A stretch of DNA of 5,264 nucleotides from Betaproteobacteria bacterium RBG_16_58_11 (GCA_001770235.1 MEQN01000127.1:11993-17256), one strand, 5' to 3'; numbered from the stretch's first letter, positions 1 to 4,997 are shown. Made by a program: numbers and translations. Notes: generated from the sequence alone by a model not told the origin.

Positions 1-837
1 CAGTCCCAGCGCGCGCGCACTTTGTCCATGCTGCTGATTCCGCTTGAAAGCGATTTCGGCATCCCCCTGCGGCGCGCGCCCGATTTTAAACAAGCATGCC
101 GCGAAGCCTACGGCGAGGGCGGCGAGATTTCCATAACTTCTCTGCGCGAGTTGCTGGGCATTGTCGGCGCGCACGAGTGGCGCAAAAAGGGCGTGGAGAT
201 CCCGGCGCTGGGGGCGCGCATCCATCCGCACTACGGCGTGTATTCGCCGGTGCGGGGCGAGTATGTGGGGCTGGTTGCCCAAGCGCCCTTGCCCGCCACC
301 ACGCTGGCCTTTGACATTGGCGCCGGCACCGGCGTGCTCGCCGCGGTGCTGGCGCGGCGTGGCGTTGAGCGCGTGGTGGCCACCGATCAAGACCCGCGCG
401 CCCTGGCGTGCGCCCGTGAGAATATCGCGCGGCTGGGCTTGGCCGAGCGCGTGGAGGTGGTGCAGGCCGATCTGTTTCCCGAGGGCCAAGCGCCCCTCGT
501 GGTGTGCAACCCGCCGTGGATTTCGGCGCGGCCAAGCTCGCCCATCGAGCACGCGGTGTACGATCCCGAGAGCCGCATGCTGCACGGCTTCCTCAGCGGC
601 CTGGCCGCGCACCTGACGCCGGAGGGCGAAGGCTGGTTGATCCTCTCCGATTTAGCCGAACACTTGGGCCTACGCACCCGAGATGAGTTGCTGGCGGCGA
701 TCGATGCGGCGGGCTTGAAAGTAGTGGGCCGCATGGATGTGCGGCCGCATCACCCGCGCGCCGCCGATGAAACCGACCCGCTGCACGCGGCACGCGCGGC
801 GGAGATCACATCGCTGTGGCGGCTCGCGGTGCGTTAA
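1..837 (+). CDS. Class I SAM-dependent methyltransferase, HemK/'small methyltransferase' type (5'-partial)
   Basis: The frame is open from the first base, so the gene probably starts upstream of the window. A TTG at 22 is possible but has no Shine-Dalgarno sequence. Numbering from that TTG, residues 96-105 (AFDIGAGTGV) form the SAM-binding motif I. TDQDP at 121-125 is the acidic end of strand 2, and VVCNPPW at 160-166 is motif IV. NPPY/NPPW motifs are typical of methyltransferases acting on amide or exocyclic amino nitrogens, such as PrmB/PrmC (glutamine) and RsmC/RlmG (guanine N2), so the acceptor is probably a planar amino group in protein or nucleic acid. The tryptophan in NPPW, in place of the commoner Tyr, is a known variant. 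Residues 1-90 look like an N-terminal substrate-recognition or helical region. The exact substrate cannot be read from the sequence. A cytosolic location is expected, as there is no signal peptide or membrane segment in the visible part. Confidence 0.88.
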   Translation, partial: QSQRARTLSMLLIPLESDFGIPLRRAPDFKQACREAYGEGGEISITSLRELLGIVGAHEWRKKGVEIPALGARIHPHYGVYSPVRGEYVGLVAQAPLPATTLAFDIGAGTGVLAAVLARRGVERVVATDQDPRALACARENIARLGLAERVEVVQADLFPEGQAPLVVCNPPWISARPSSPIEHAVYDPESRMLHGFLSGLAAHLTPEGEGWLILSDLAEHLGLRTRDELLAAIDAAGLKVVGRMDVRPHHPRAADETDPLHAARAAEITSLWRLAVR

Positions 838-845
838 AATTTTTT

Positions 846-948
846 ACCACGGAGTACACAGAGGACACGGAGTAAAACCAGAGCAAGAATATTAGTGGGA
901 CATTAGTTCGATTTTGAATTCCTCCGTGTACTCCGCGTCCTCCGTGGT
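846..948. repeat. Long imperfect inverted repeat with 9-base internal periodicity
   Basis: The left arm at 846-872 and the right arm at 922-948 are reverse complements at 23 of 27 positions, separated by a 49-base AT-rich spacer. Each arm is made of roughly 9-base units of the form CACGGAGNA, and short T-rich stretches flank both arms. As RNA this would fold into a long hairpin. From memory, CCACGGAG..ACACGGAG strings are dispersed in many bacterial genomes, so this is probably a copy of an intergenic repeat family. It begins just after the methyltransferase stop and ends 35 bases before yajD. It may end or stabilise transcripts, but it has no clean U-tract of a standard terminator on either strand. 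Confidence 0.8.
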
Positions 949-974
949 GAAATGTTTTCTTGTATCCCCCAAAC

Positions 975-978
975 GAGG
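975..978 (+). promoter_or_regulatory. Shine-Dalgarno for yajD
   Basis: GAGG lies 5 bases before the ATG at 984 and decides the start. An upstream in-frame TTG at 960 would add eight residues (a Pro-rich stretch), overlaps the edge of the inverted-repeat region and has no ribosome binding site. Confidence 0.6.
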
Positions 979-983
979 CACCA

Positions 984-1343
984 ATGGCAAAAGATCCCGG
1001 CAAATTAGATAAAGTGATCCTGGAAGCGCGGCAGAAGGCAGACAAGCGCGCGCTGGGTTATCGCGAGCAAGCGCTTAAGCTCTACCCCTGGGTGTGCGGC
1101 CGCTGCGCGCGCAGCTTCGACCACAAGTCGCTGCAACTGCTGGAAGTGCACCACAAGAATAACAACCACGACGACAATCCCGCCGACGGCAGCAATTGGG
1201 AATTGCTCTGCACTTATTGCCATGAGAATGAGCACTCCAAGCTGAAGGATTCAGCGGGGCGAACCGATGGCGGTAAAACCGAAACACACGCCACCTTCAA
1301 TCCTTTTGCCGATCTCAAGGATAGGCTGAAAAACAAAACGTGA
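984..1343 (+). CDS. yajD: YajD family HNH nuclease
   Basis: This 119-residue protein matches my recollection of E. coli YajD along its length: GYREQALKLYPWVCGRC near the N-terminus, a DGSNWELLC block, and the C-terminal NPFADLK. It is a small HNH-fold (zinc beta-beta-alpha) protein. C38 and C41 (CGRC) with C76 and C79 (CTYC) are the probable structural zinc ligands. H56/H57, N71 and H80 make up the HNH signature. The family is annotated as a putative endonuclease, but its cellular substrate is not established to my knowledge, so a nuclease role is family inference. The start at 984 is set by GAGG 5 bases upstream. The gene is flanked on both sides by palindromic repeats, so it is probably transcribed alone. 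The 984-1020 codons encode a charged N-terminal extension (about 20 residues) that looks slightly longer than in E. coli. Confidence 0.93.
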   Translation: MAKDPGKLDKVILEARQKADKRALGYREQALKLYPWVCGRCARSFDHKSLQLLEVHHKNNNHDDNPADGSNWELLCTYCHENEHSKLKDSAGRTDGGKTETHATFNPFADLKDRLKNKT

Positions 1344-1384
1344 TTGCTCCTTATTAAGTTGCGCGCTGATTAGGCTATACGCTT

Positions 1385-1543
1385 AAGCCCTCTCCCTGGA
1401 TGGGAGAGGGTTGGGGAGAGGGTGATATCCGTGCGTCTGCCGCGCACCCCTCTCCCCCACCCCTTCACTCGCAAGGAGTACGCCGGTGGGTCCCCGCTGC
1501 TGCGCAGCGACCCTTCCGCAGTCCCACAAGGGGCGAGAGGCTT
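1385..1543. repeat. Compound GC-rich palindromic repeat element (REP/MITE-like)
   Basis: This block fills most of the gene-free stretch 1344-1612. It contains a perfect hairpin, CCCTCTCCC (1388-1396) with GGGAGAGGG (1402-1410). A second pairing joins GGTTGGGGAGAGGGTG (1409-1424) with CACCCCTCTCCCCCACCCC (1445-1463). The outer ends AAGCC (1385-1389) and GGCTT (1539-1543) are also complementary. A third hairpin, CGCTGC/GCAGCG at 1495-1509, is extended by GGGT (1488-1491) and ACCC (1510-1513). No open frame here looks like a gene. CCCTCTCCC..GGGAGAGGG palindromes recur in intergenic regions of many proteobacteria (recalled, not searched). No transposase is present, so it would be a non-autonomous repeat. 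The rest of the stretch shows only the NYN ribosome binding site. Confidence 0.75.
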
Positions 1544-1600
1544 TGAAATGCTTGAGCTAGCACCATTAAGCTATAGTAATTAGACTGATGTTTAATAAGT

Positions 1601-1606
1601 AAGGAG
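1601..1606 (+). promoter_or_regulatory. Shine-Dalgarno of the NYN gene (supports GTG start)
   Basis: AAGGAG lies 6 bases before the GTG at 1613. It favours GTG over the in-frame ATG at 1640, which has no comparable site. The same bases form part of the right arm of the long-range inverted repeat 1344-1609. A weak -10-like TATAGT sits at 1572-1577, but no properly spaced -35 is visible. Confidence 0.7.
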
Positions 1607-1612
1607 CAAGAC

Positions 1613-2440
1613 GTGGCTGGCCAAATAGAAATCACCAACATGGCGTTATTCTGCGATTTTGAAAATATTGCTTTAGGCGTGCGCGACGCCAAGTATGCGC
1701 AATTCGACATCAAGAAAGTGCTGGAACGTCTGCTGCTCAAGGGCAGCATCGTCGTGAAGAAAGCCTATTGCGACTGGGAGCGCTACAAGGAATTCAAGGC
1801 CACCATGCACGAAGCGGCGTTCGAGCTGATCGAGATTCCGCATGTGCGGCAATCCGGGAAAAACTCGGCGGATATTCGCATGGTGGTGGATGCGCTGGAC
1901 CTGTGCTACACCAAATCGCATGTGGATACGTTCGTCATCATCAGCGGCGACTCGGATTTCTCCCCGCTCGTCTCCAAGCTGCGCGAGAACAACAAGCACG
2001 TCATCGGTATCGGTGTGAAAGATTCCACTTCAGATTTGCTCAGCGCTAATTGCGACGAGTTCATTTTTTACGACGACCTGGTGCGCGAGCAAGAAGCCAA
2101 ACAAAAGCGCAAGGCCAGGAAGGCGCCCGCGAAAGAAGTATCGAAGGATAAAAAATCCACTGCCCCGAAGGCCGAACCCGATAAACGCCAGGAAGCGCTG
2201 GATTTTATTGTGGAGACGGTAGAGGCGCTGATCGCAGAACGCGGCTCGGATGAAAAGATCTGGGGTTCACTAGTCAAGACCACGATGCAACGGCGCAAAC
2301 CGGGCTTTACCGAATCGTCCTATGACTATCGATCGTTCAAGGAGTTAGTCGAGGACGCACAAAATAAACACTTGCTGACGGTGGTGCGCGATGAAAAATC
2401 GGGGCAATATTTAATACGCCTACCGGCAACGGATGAATGA
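1613..2440 (+). CDS. NYN domain protein (LabA/DUF88-type, PIN-like putative RNase) with C-terminal OST-HTH/LOTUS-like domain
   Basis: This 275-residue protein starts at GTG. Residues 10-155 are a NYN domain: ALFCDFENIALG (11-22) carries the first acidic residue D15 and N18, NSADIRMVVDAL (84-95) carries D87 and D93, and IISGDSDFSPLV (109-120) carries D113 and D115. These Asp residues form the metal site of PIN-like nucleases, so metal-dependent RNase activity is a family-based prediction. Residues 158-190 are a Lys/Ala-rich, probably disordered linker. Residues 192-271 resemble an OST-HTH/LOTUS module (helical, with a late YRSFKELVEDAQNKHLL segment and a final beta hairpin ending GQYLIRLP), which binds RNA in related proteins. 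It is followed after 19 bases by a small acidic gene and then metK, so co-transcription is likely. There is no signal peptide, so it should be cytosolic. The RNA target is unknown. Confidence 0.9.
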   Translation: MAGQIEITNMALFCDFENIALGVRDAKYAQFDIKKVLERLLLKGSIVVKKAYCDWERYKEFKATMHEAAFELIEIPHVRQSGKNSADIRMVVDALDLCYTKSHVDTFVIISGDSDFSPLVSKLRENNKHVIGIGVKDSTSDLLSANCDEFIFYDDLVREQEAKQKRKARKAPAKEVSKDKKSTAPKAEPDKRQEALDFIVETVEALIAERGSDEKIWGSLVKTTMQRRKPGFTESSYDYRSFKELVEDAQNKHLLTVVRDEKSGQYLIRLPATDE

Positions 2441-2448
2441 ATACAAGA

Positions 2449-2454
2449 GTGAGG
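2449..2454 (+). promoter_or_regulatory. Shine-Dalgarno selecting the start of the small acidic gene
   Basis: GTGAGG lies 5 bases before ATG 2460. The alternative in-frame ATG at 2433 would overlap the NYN stop by eight bases and is preceded only by GGCAACGG, a poorer site. Confidence 0.55.
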
Positions 2455-2459
2455 CCGCA

Positions 2460-2759
2460 ATGAATTTAGATGAACAAGCAATCAATTCCGTTAAAGAATA
2501 TTTCGAAGCCATTGCGCAAAACGCATTGGATGACGCTTACGAAACCATCGACGACGACATCACTTTTGCGCAATTCATGGAAACCCTGTTTCAAAAGATC
2601 AATCAGTTTGCATCCGAGCATGTTGCTGCCGAGGTGCTGCAACTCTCTTCCAAGGCCATCGAGAATTACAATAGTGGCAGCGGTATGCTTGTGGATGATG
2701 TTCAAGAACTCATCGACACGCACGATGAATTAGAGATGGATGAGGATGAAGACGAATAA
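2460..2759 (+). CDS. Small acidic hypothetical protein between NYN gene and metK
   Basis: I do not recognise a family. The product is 99 residues from ATG 2460 (108 if ATG 2433 is used). It is predicted to be mostly helical: segments around 5-28, 33-52 and 55-71 have amphipathic spacing, followed by a short Gly/Ser break (NSGSGM) and a helix ending in an acidic tail (ELEMDEDEDE). It lacks Cys and His clusters, catalytic motifs, a signal peptide and membrane segments, which suggests a soluble binding or adaptor protein. Codon use looks coding, but it is clearly more AT-rich than metK. It begins 19 bases after the NYN stop and ends 43 bases before metK, so it probably belongs to the same transcript. 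A partner role for the NYN protein is only inferred from position. Confidence 0.75.
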   Translation: MNLDEQAINSVKEYFEAIAQNALDDAYETIDDDITFAQFMETLFQKINQFASEHVAAEVLQLSSKAIENYNSGSGMLVDDVQELIDTHDELEMDEDEDE

Positions 2760-2802
2760 GGCGCGCCCTACCCCAATCTCCAATAAAAATAGGGAGCACT
2801 GA

Positions 2803-3972
2803 ATGCCACGTCGATACCTCTTCACTTCCGAGTCGGTCTCGGAAGGACACCCCGACAAGATTGCCGATCAAATCTCGGACGCCATCCTGGATGCCTTTCT
2901 CGCCGAGGAACCCACCGCCAAAGTGGCGTGCGAAACGCTGGTCGCCGATAACTTAGTCGTGATCGCAGGTGAATTCAAAACCATCGACAAGGCGCTCTAC
3001 GAAAAAATCCAACAGCGCGCGGAAGGCATAGCACGTCAAGTGCTGCGCGATATCGGTTATCGCGACGCCGAGACCGGCATCGATCCGGATCACTGCGATG
3101 TGCATGTGCGCTTCAACCACCAGTCGTTCCAGATTCACAAAGGCGTGGAGCTCGCCGGCGGCATCATCGGCGCGGGCGATCAAGGCCTGATGTTCGGCTA
3201 CGCCTGCGACGAGACGCCGGACTTGATGCCCTACCCGATTTGGCTGGCGCATCGTCTGGTGAAACGGCTGGCCGAGCTGCGCCACGCCGGAACGCTGCCC
3301 TGGCTGCGCCCCGATGCAAAAAGCCAAGTCACCGTGGTGTATGAAGACAAGCGCGTGGCCGGCATCGATAACGTCGTCATCTCCACCCAGATCGAACGCG
3401 GCCTCGACCCGGCCTGGGTCACGCAGGAAATCACGCGCGAGATCATCGACCCGCTGGTGCCGAAGGACCTGCGCACACCGGGGTTCCGCATCTGGGTGAA
3501 TCCAGCCGGCCCGTTCGAGATCGGCGGCCCCAACGGCGACACCGGCCTCACCGGCCGCAAGATCATCGTTGACACCTACGGCGGCGCCTGCCCCCACGGC
3601 GGTGGCGCTTTCTCCGGCAAAGACCCCACCAAGGTGGATCGCTCGGCCGCCTACATGGCGCGCTACATCGCCAAGAACATCGTCGCCGCCAAGCTCGCGC
3701 GCCGCGCCACGGTGCAAATCGCCTACGCCATCGGCGTGGCCGAGCCGGTGTCGGTGCTGGTCGATACCCACGGCACCGGCAGCGTGGCGGATGAGCGGCT
3801 GGAAGCGGCAGTGCGCGCCGTATTCGATCTCACGCCACGCGGCATCATCGAAGCGCTGGACCTGCGTCGTCCGATTTATCGGCAGACCGCAGCCTATGGG
3901 CATTTTGGGCGCAGTGAGTTTTCGTGGGAACAGACAGGTGCGGTGGAGCGCCTTAGGTCGCAACTTGCATAA
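2803..3972 (+). CDS. metK: S-adenosylmethionine synthetase (methionine adenosyltransferase)
   Basis: MetK makes SAM from methionine and ATP, releasing phosphate and diphosphate. It is normally an essential cytosolic homotetramer. The 389-residue protein is full length (E. coli about 384). All key residues are present: GHPDK with H16 and D18, GAGDQG with D126, RPDAKSQ with K173, the GDTGLTGRK block with D246, R252 and K253, and [16 protein letters not shown] with K273, K277 and D279. The ATG at 2803 follows AGGGAG by 6 bases. Only 43 bases separate it from the preceding gene, leaving no room for a SAM or SAH riboswitch there. The last 32 codons (from 3874) are repeated in diverged form at 4835-4933, and their third-position GC (17 of 32) is lower than in the 32 codons before (23 of 32). 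The 3' end may therefore have been replaced, though the protein remains intact. Confidence 0.98.
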   Translation: MPRRYLFTSESVSEGHPDKIADQISDAILDAFLAEEPTAKVACETLVADNLVVIAGEFKTIDKALYEKIQQRAEGIARQVLRDIGYRDAETGIDPDHCDVHVRFNHQSFQIHKGVELAGGIIGAGDQGLMFGYACDETPDLMPYPIWLAHRLVKRLAELRHAGTLPWLRPDAKSQVTVVYEDKRVAGIDNVVISTQIERGLDPAWVTQEITREIIDPLVPKDLRTPGFRIWVNPAGPFEIGGPNGDTGLTGRKIIVDTYGGACPHGGGAFSGKDPTKVDRSAAYMARYIAKNIVAAKLARRATVQIAYAIGVAEPVSVLVDTHGTGSVADERLEAAVRAVFDLTPRGIIEALDLRRPIYRQTAAYGHFGRSEFSWEQTGAVERLRSQLA

Positions 3973-3973
3973 G
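3874..3973 (+). repeat. Direct repeat copy 1: metK 3' end
   Basis: The end of intact metK pairs with 4835-4934. The coding part matches at 82 of 99 bases. The stretch 3877-3899 is identical to 4838-4860 for 23 bases, and the match ends one base after the stop codon in both copies. The start-to-start distance is 961 bases. The copies bracket the toxin-antitoxin module like the left and right ends of an insertion at a gene's 3' end. Confidence 0.9.
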
Positions 3974-3982
3974 CCCGCGGGC
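3973..3982. other. Perfect 10-base palindrome directly after the metK stop
   Basis: GCCCGCGGGC begins at the base following the metK TAA. It could form only a three-pair stem with a four-base loop and has no U-tract, so it is not a convincing terminator. It marks the point where similarity between the two metK ends stops. Confidence 0.35.
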
Positions 3983-4038
3983 ACAATAACCGAAGGGTAT
4001 TGCACCGGATTTGGCTGGTGGGGAGGATATGGCGTTTT

Positions 4039-4109
4039 GCCACGATGCCCCTGGCGCCACGATTGCGCCAGAGAGGGCGCCACGCCACGCCAAGATGATG
4101 TTGTACAAT
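4039..4109 (+). promoter_or_regulatory. Candidate operator/promoter region of the toxin-antitoxin module
   Basis: GCCACG occurs four times, at 4039, 4056, 4079 and 4084; the first two are within GCCACGAT and lie 17 bases apart. The inverted pair TGGCGC (4052-4057)/GCGCCA (4065-4070) and the direct repeat GGCGCCACG (4053 and 4076) overlap them. Downstream is the palindrome TTGTACAA (4101-4108), containing a -10-like TACAAT (4104-4109), 40 bases before the antitoxin ATG. No good -35 lies 16-18 bases upstream. Antitoxins usually repress their own operon through repeats like these, so an operator is plausible, but it is unproven. Confidence 0.4.
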
Positions 4110-4148
4110 CACCGCATATCGTGAATCAGCATCGAAGGAGGCACGCCC

Positions 4149-4370
4149 ATGTTAGCACTTGAAACAACGGCATCCATTGAGGATCACCGCCTTGTCATAC
4201 AGGATGCGGCACTACCTGCCCATGCCGAGAACGCGCGCGTCATCGTGCTGTGGGAATCAACCAAACCAGCCGGACGCCGCACACCACCGCCTGCGCTGGC
4301 AGGATTGGGAGAAGAGAAAGGTGACCTACTCAGCGGCCCGCCGGAAAGCGACTGGGAAGTATTGTCCTGA
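4149..4370 (+). CDS. Putative type II antitoxin, VapB-like, partner of PIN toxin
   Basis: This 73-residue protein has two parts. Residues 1-36 look like a beta-rich N-terminal segment (LETTASIEDHRLVIQD, then ARVIVLWE), similar in layout to AbrB-like or related DNA-binding antitoxins. A Pro-rich linker (around 39-50) follows, then a C-terminal tail (LAGLGEEKGDLLSGPPESDW) of the kind that occupies the active site of PIN toxins. The role is inferred mainly from that architecture and from position: its TGA overlaps the toxin ATG by one base (TGATG at 4368-4372), the usual coupling of antitoxin and toxin. AAGGAGG (4135-4141) lies 7 bases before the start and predicts strong translation, as an antitoxin needs. 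It should neutralise the toxin and repress the operon, probably through the repeats at 4039-4109. Confidence 0.78.
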   Translation: MLALETTASIEDHRLVIQDAALPAHAENARVIVLWESTKPAGRRTPPPALAGLGEEKGDLLSGPPESDWEVLS

Positions 4371-4756
4371 TGCTCATCCTCGACACCCACGCCCTCTACT
4401 GGTGGGTCAATCGCACACCTGACAAGCTTGGACAAGCTCAGATTGATGCCATCGAAACGGCTGAAACTTTGGCCGTTTCGGCGATGACCTGCTGGGAAAT
4501 GGCGTGGCTTGTGGCGCACGGACGGATTGTTCTTCAGTTACCCGTCTCCGGCTGGCTCGATCAAGTCGAGGAAAATGGCGTGGCGATTATTCCGGTATCA
4601 AGATCAATCGCCGAGCGCGCTGTGTCACTGCCCGAACATCACAAGGATCCGGTTGATCGCATCATCATCGCCACGGCCGTTGAACATCAAGCGCAACTGC
4701 TGAGTGTTGATGAGCGATTCCCGGATTATCAGGAATTGCGTGGGCTGCTGGTATAG
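4370..4756 (+). CDS. PIN domain toxin, VapC-like RNase
   Basis: This 128-residue protein is a complete PIN domain of usual toxin length. The four acidic positions expected to hold catalytic Mg2+/Mn2+ are visible: D5 in LILDTHALYWW, E43 in SAMTCWEMAWL, D96 in DPVDRIIIATA, and D114 in LLSVDERF. The LDTHALYWW start and the DPxDRxIxATA block are characteristic of the VapC subgroup common in proteobacteria and cyanobacteria. VapC toxins cut specific RNAs (initiator tRNA or 23S rRNA in studied cases); the target here cannot be told. Translation should be coupled to the antitoxin through the TGATG overlap. The gene appears intact, with no frameshift. It ends six bases before a stem-loop at 4763-4802 and lies between the two metK 3' ends, so it may have arrived with that segment. 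Confidence 0.92.
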   Translation: MLILDTHALYWWVNRTPDKLGQAQIDAIETAETLAVSAMTCWEMAWLVAHGRIVLQLPVSGWLDQVEENGVAIIPVSRSIAERAVSLPEHHKDPVDRIIIATAVEHQAQLLSVDERFPDYQELRGLLV

Positions 4757-4762
4757 GGGGGA

Positions 4763-4802
4763 TTGCGGGGAAGCAGTGGTACGCCACAAATTGTCCCCGC
4801 AA
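4763..4802. repeat. Two-part stem-loop after the toxin gene
   Basis: TTGCGGGGA (4763-4771) pairs perfectly with TCCCCGCAA (4794-4802), and inside it GTGG (4776-4779) pairs with CCAC (4784-4787) around TACG. The stem is followed by AAATATAATG, not a U-run, so it is not a standard intrinsic terminator. It may protect the 3' end of the toxin mRNA or be the end of a repeat element. A consensus-like TATAAT at 4804-4809 lacks a -35. Confidence 0.6.
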
Positions 4803-4834
4803 ATATAATGCGAAGCTGACCCCATTGGTCTTTG

Positions 4835-4933
4835 ATCTATCGGCAGACCGCAGCCTATGGTCACTTTGGGCGTAGCGAGTTTTCTTGGGAGCAAACGGAT
4901 GCGGTCGAGCGCTTGCGGGCGCGGCTTGCATAA
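4835..4933 (+). pseudogene. metK: metK 3'-end remnant (last 32 codons and stop)
   Basis: In frame this encodes the C-terminus of MetK ([16 protein letters not shown] and on to ERLRARLA) and the stop. Compared with the intact gene at 3874-3972 there are 17 base differences, but only three residue changes (Gly to Asp, Ser to Ala, Gln to Arg). So it diverged while part of a working metK and was cut off later. No start or upstream metK sequence exists: the match begins abruptly at 4835, 12 bases after a GACCCC-containing palindromic stretch. It is non-functional on its own, with no ribosome binding site or domain. It is either the old 3' end pushed aside by an insertion or the remains of a second metK. 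Confidence 0.9.
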
Positions 4934-4934
4934 G
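4835..4934 (+). repeat. Direct repeat copy 2: displaced metK 3' end
   Basis: Partner of 3874-3973. The run 4838-4860 is identical to 3877-3899, while the remaining 70 bases before the stop carry 16 of the 17 differences. Identity ends at the G after the stop. Its third-position GC (20 of 32 codons) is somewhat nearer the metK body than that of the present metK end. Confidence 0.88.
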
Positions 4935-4958
4935 AGCTGCTGGCGCTGGCGTTCAGGG

Positions 4959-4987
4959 TTGCGTGAGACTTTATACTGATTTATTAT
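4959..4987 (+). promoter_or_regulatory. Candidate promoter of the AAA ATPase gene
   Basis: TTGCGT (4959-4964) and TATTAT (4982-4987) are separated by 17 bases; the -10 matches consensus at five of six positions and the -35 at three. The -10 lies within the small dyad CTGAT (4976-4980)/ATCAG (4986-4990), which might be an operator. The predicted 5' leader would be about 35 bases. Confidence 0.4.
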
Positions 4988-4997
4988 CAGATTCATG

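Larger units (their letters stand above)
1344..1609. repeat. Distant inverted repeat enclosing the yajD-NYN spacer
   Basis: The ten bases TTGCTCCTTA (1344-1353), directly after the yajD stop, are the exact reverse complement of TAAGGAGCAA (1600-1609), directly before the NYN gene. The adjoining TTATTAA (1351-1357) also matches TTAATAA (1592-1598) in a shifted register. The right arm contains the AAGGAG Shine-Dalgarno of the NYN gene. The arms could be terminal repeats of an inserted segment, or could pair in a read-through transcript. Chance is possible, since any CTCCTT pairs with a ribosome binding site. Confidence 0.4.

Noticed and set aside
86..535. Minus-strand frame of 149 codons opposite the methyltransferase
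   Set aside because: Arg/Pro/Ala-rich shadow of a gene with clear SAM-binding and NPPW motifs.
1388..1410. Perfect hairpin after yajD as an intrinsic terminator
   Set aside because: The stem is strong but is followed by TTGGGGAG rather than a U-run, and it belongs to a larger repeat element.
2760..2802. Possible SAM/SAH riboswitch or SD-masking hairpin before metK
   Set aside because: The gap is only 43 bases. The sole pairing is five bases (CCCTA 2766-2770 with TAGGG 2790-2794), too short to claim.
2953..4083. Long minus-strand open frame (376 codons) opposite metK
   Set aside because: It runs through the well-supported metK on the other strand, has no recognisable domain, and is explained by GC-rich codon structure.
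3569..4162. Plus-strand open frame of 197 codons overlapping the metK end
   Set aside because: Its first two thirds are an out-of-frame reading of metK (Ala/Arg/Pro/Ser-rich), and the rest crosses the spacer into the antitoxin start.
4804..4809. Perfect TATAAT -10 box driving the metK remnant
   Set aside because: There is no -35 at suitable spacing, no extended -10, and no translatable product downstream.
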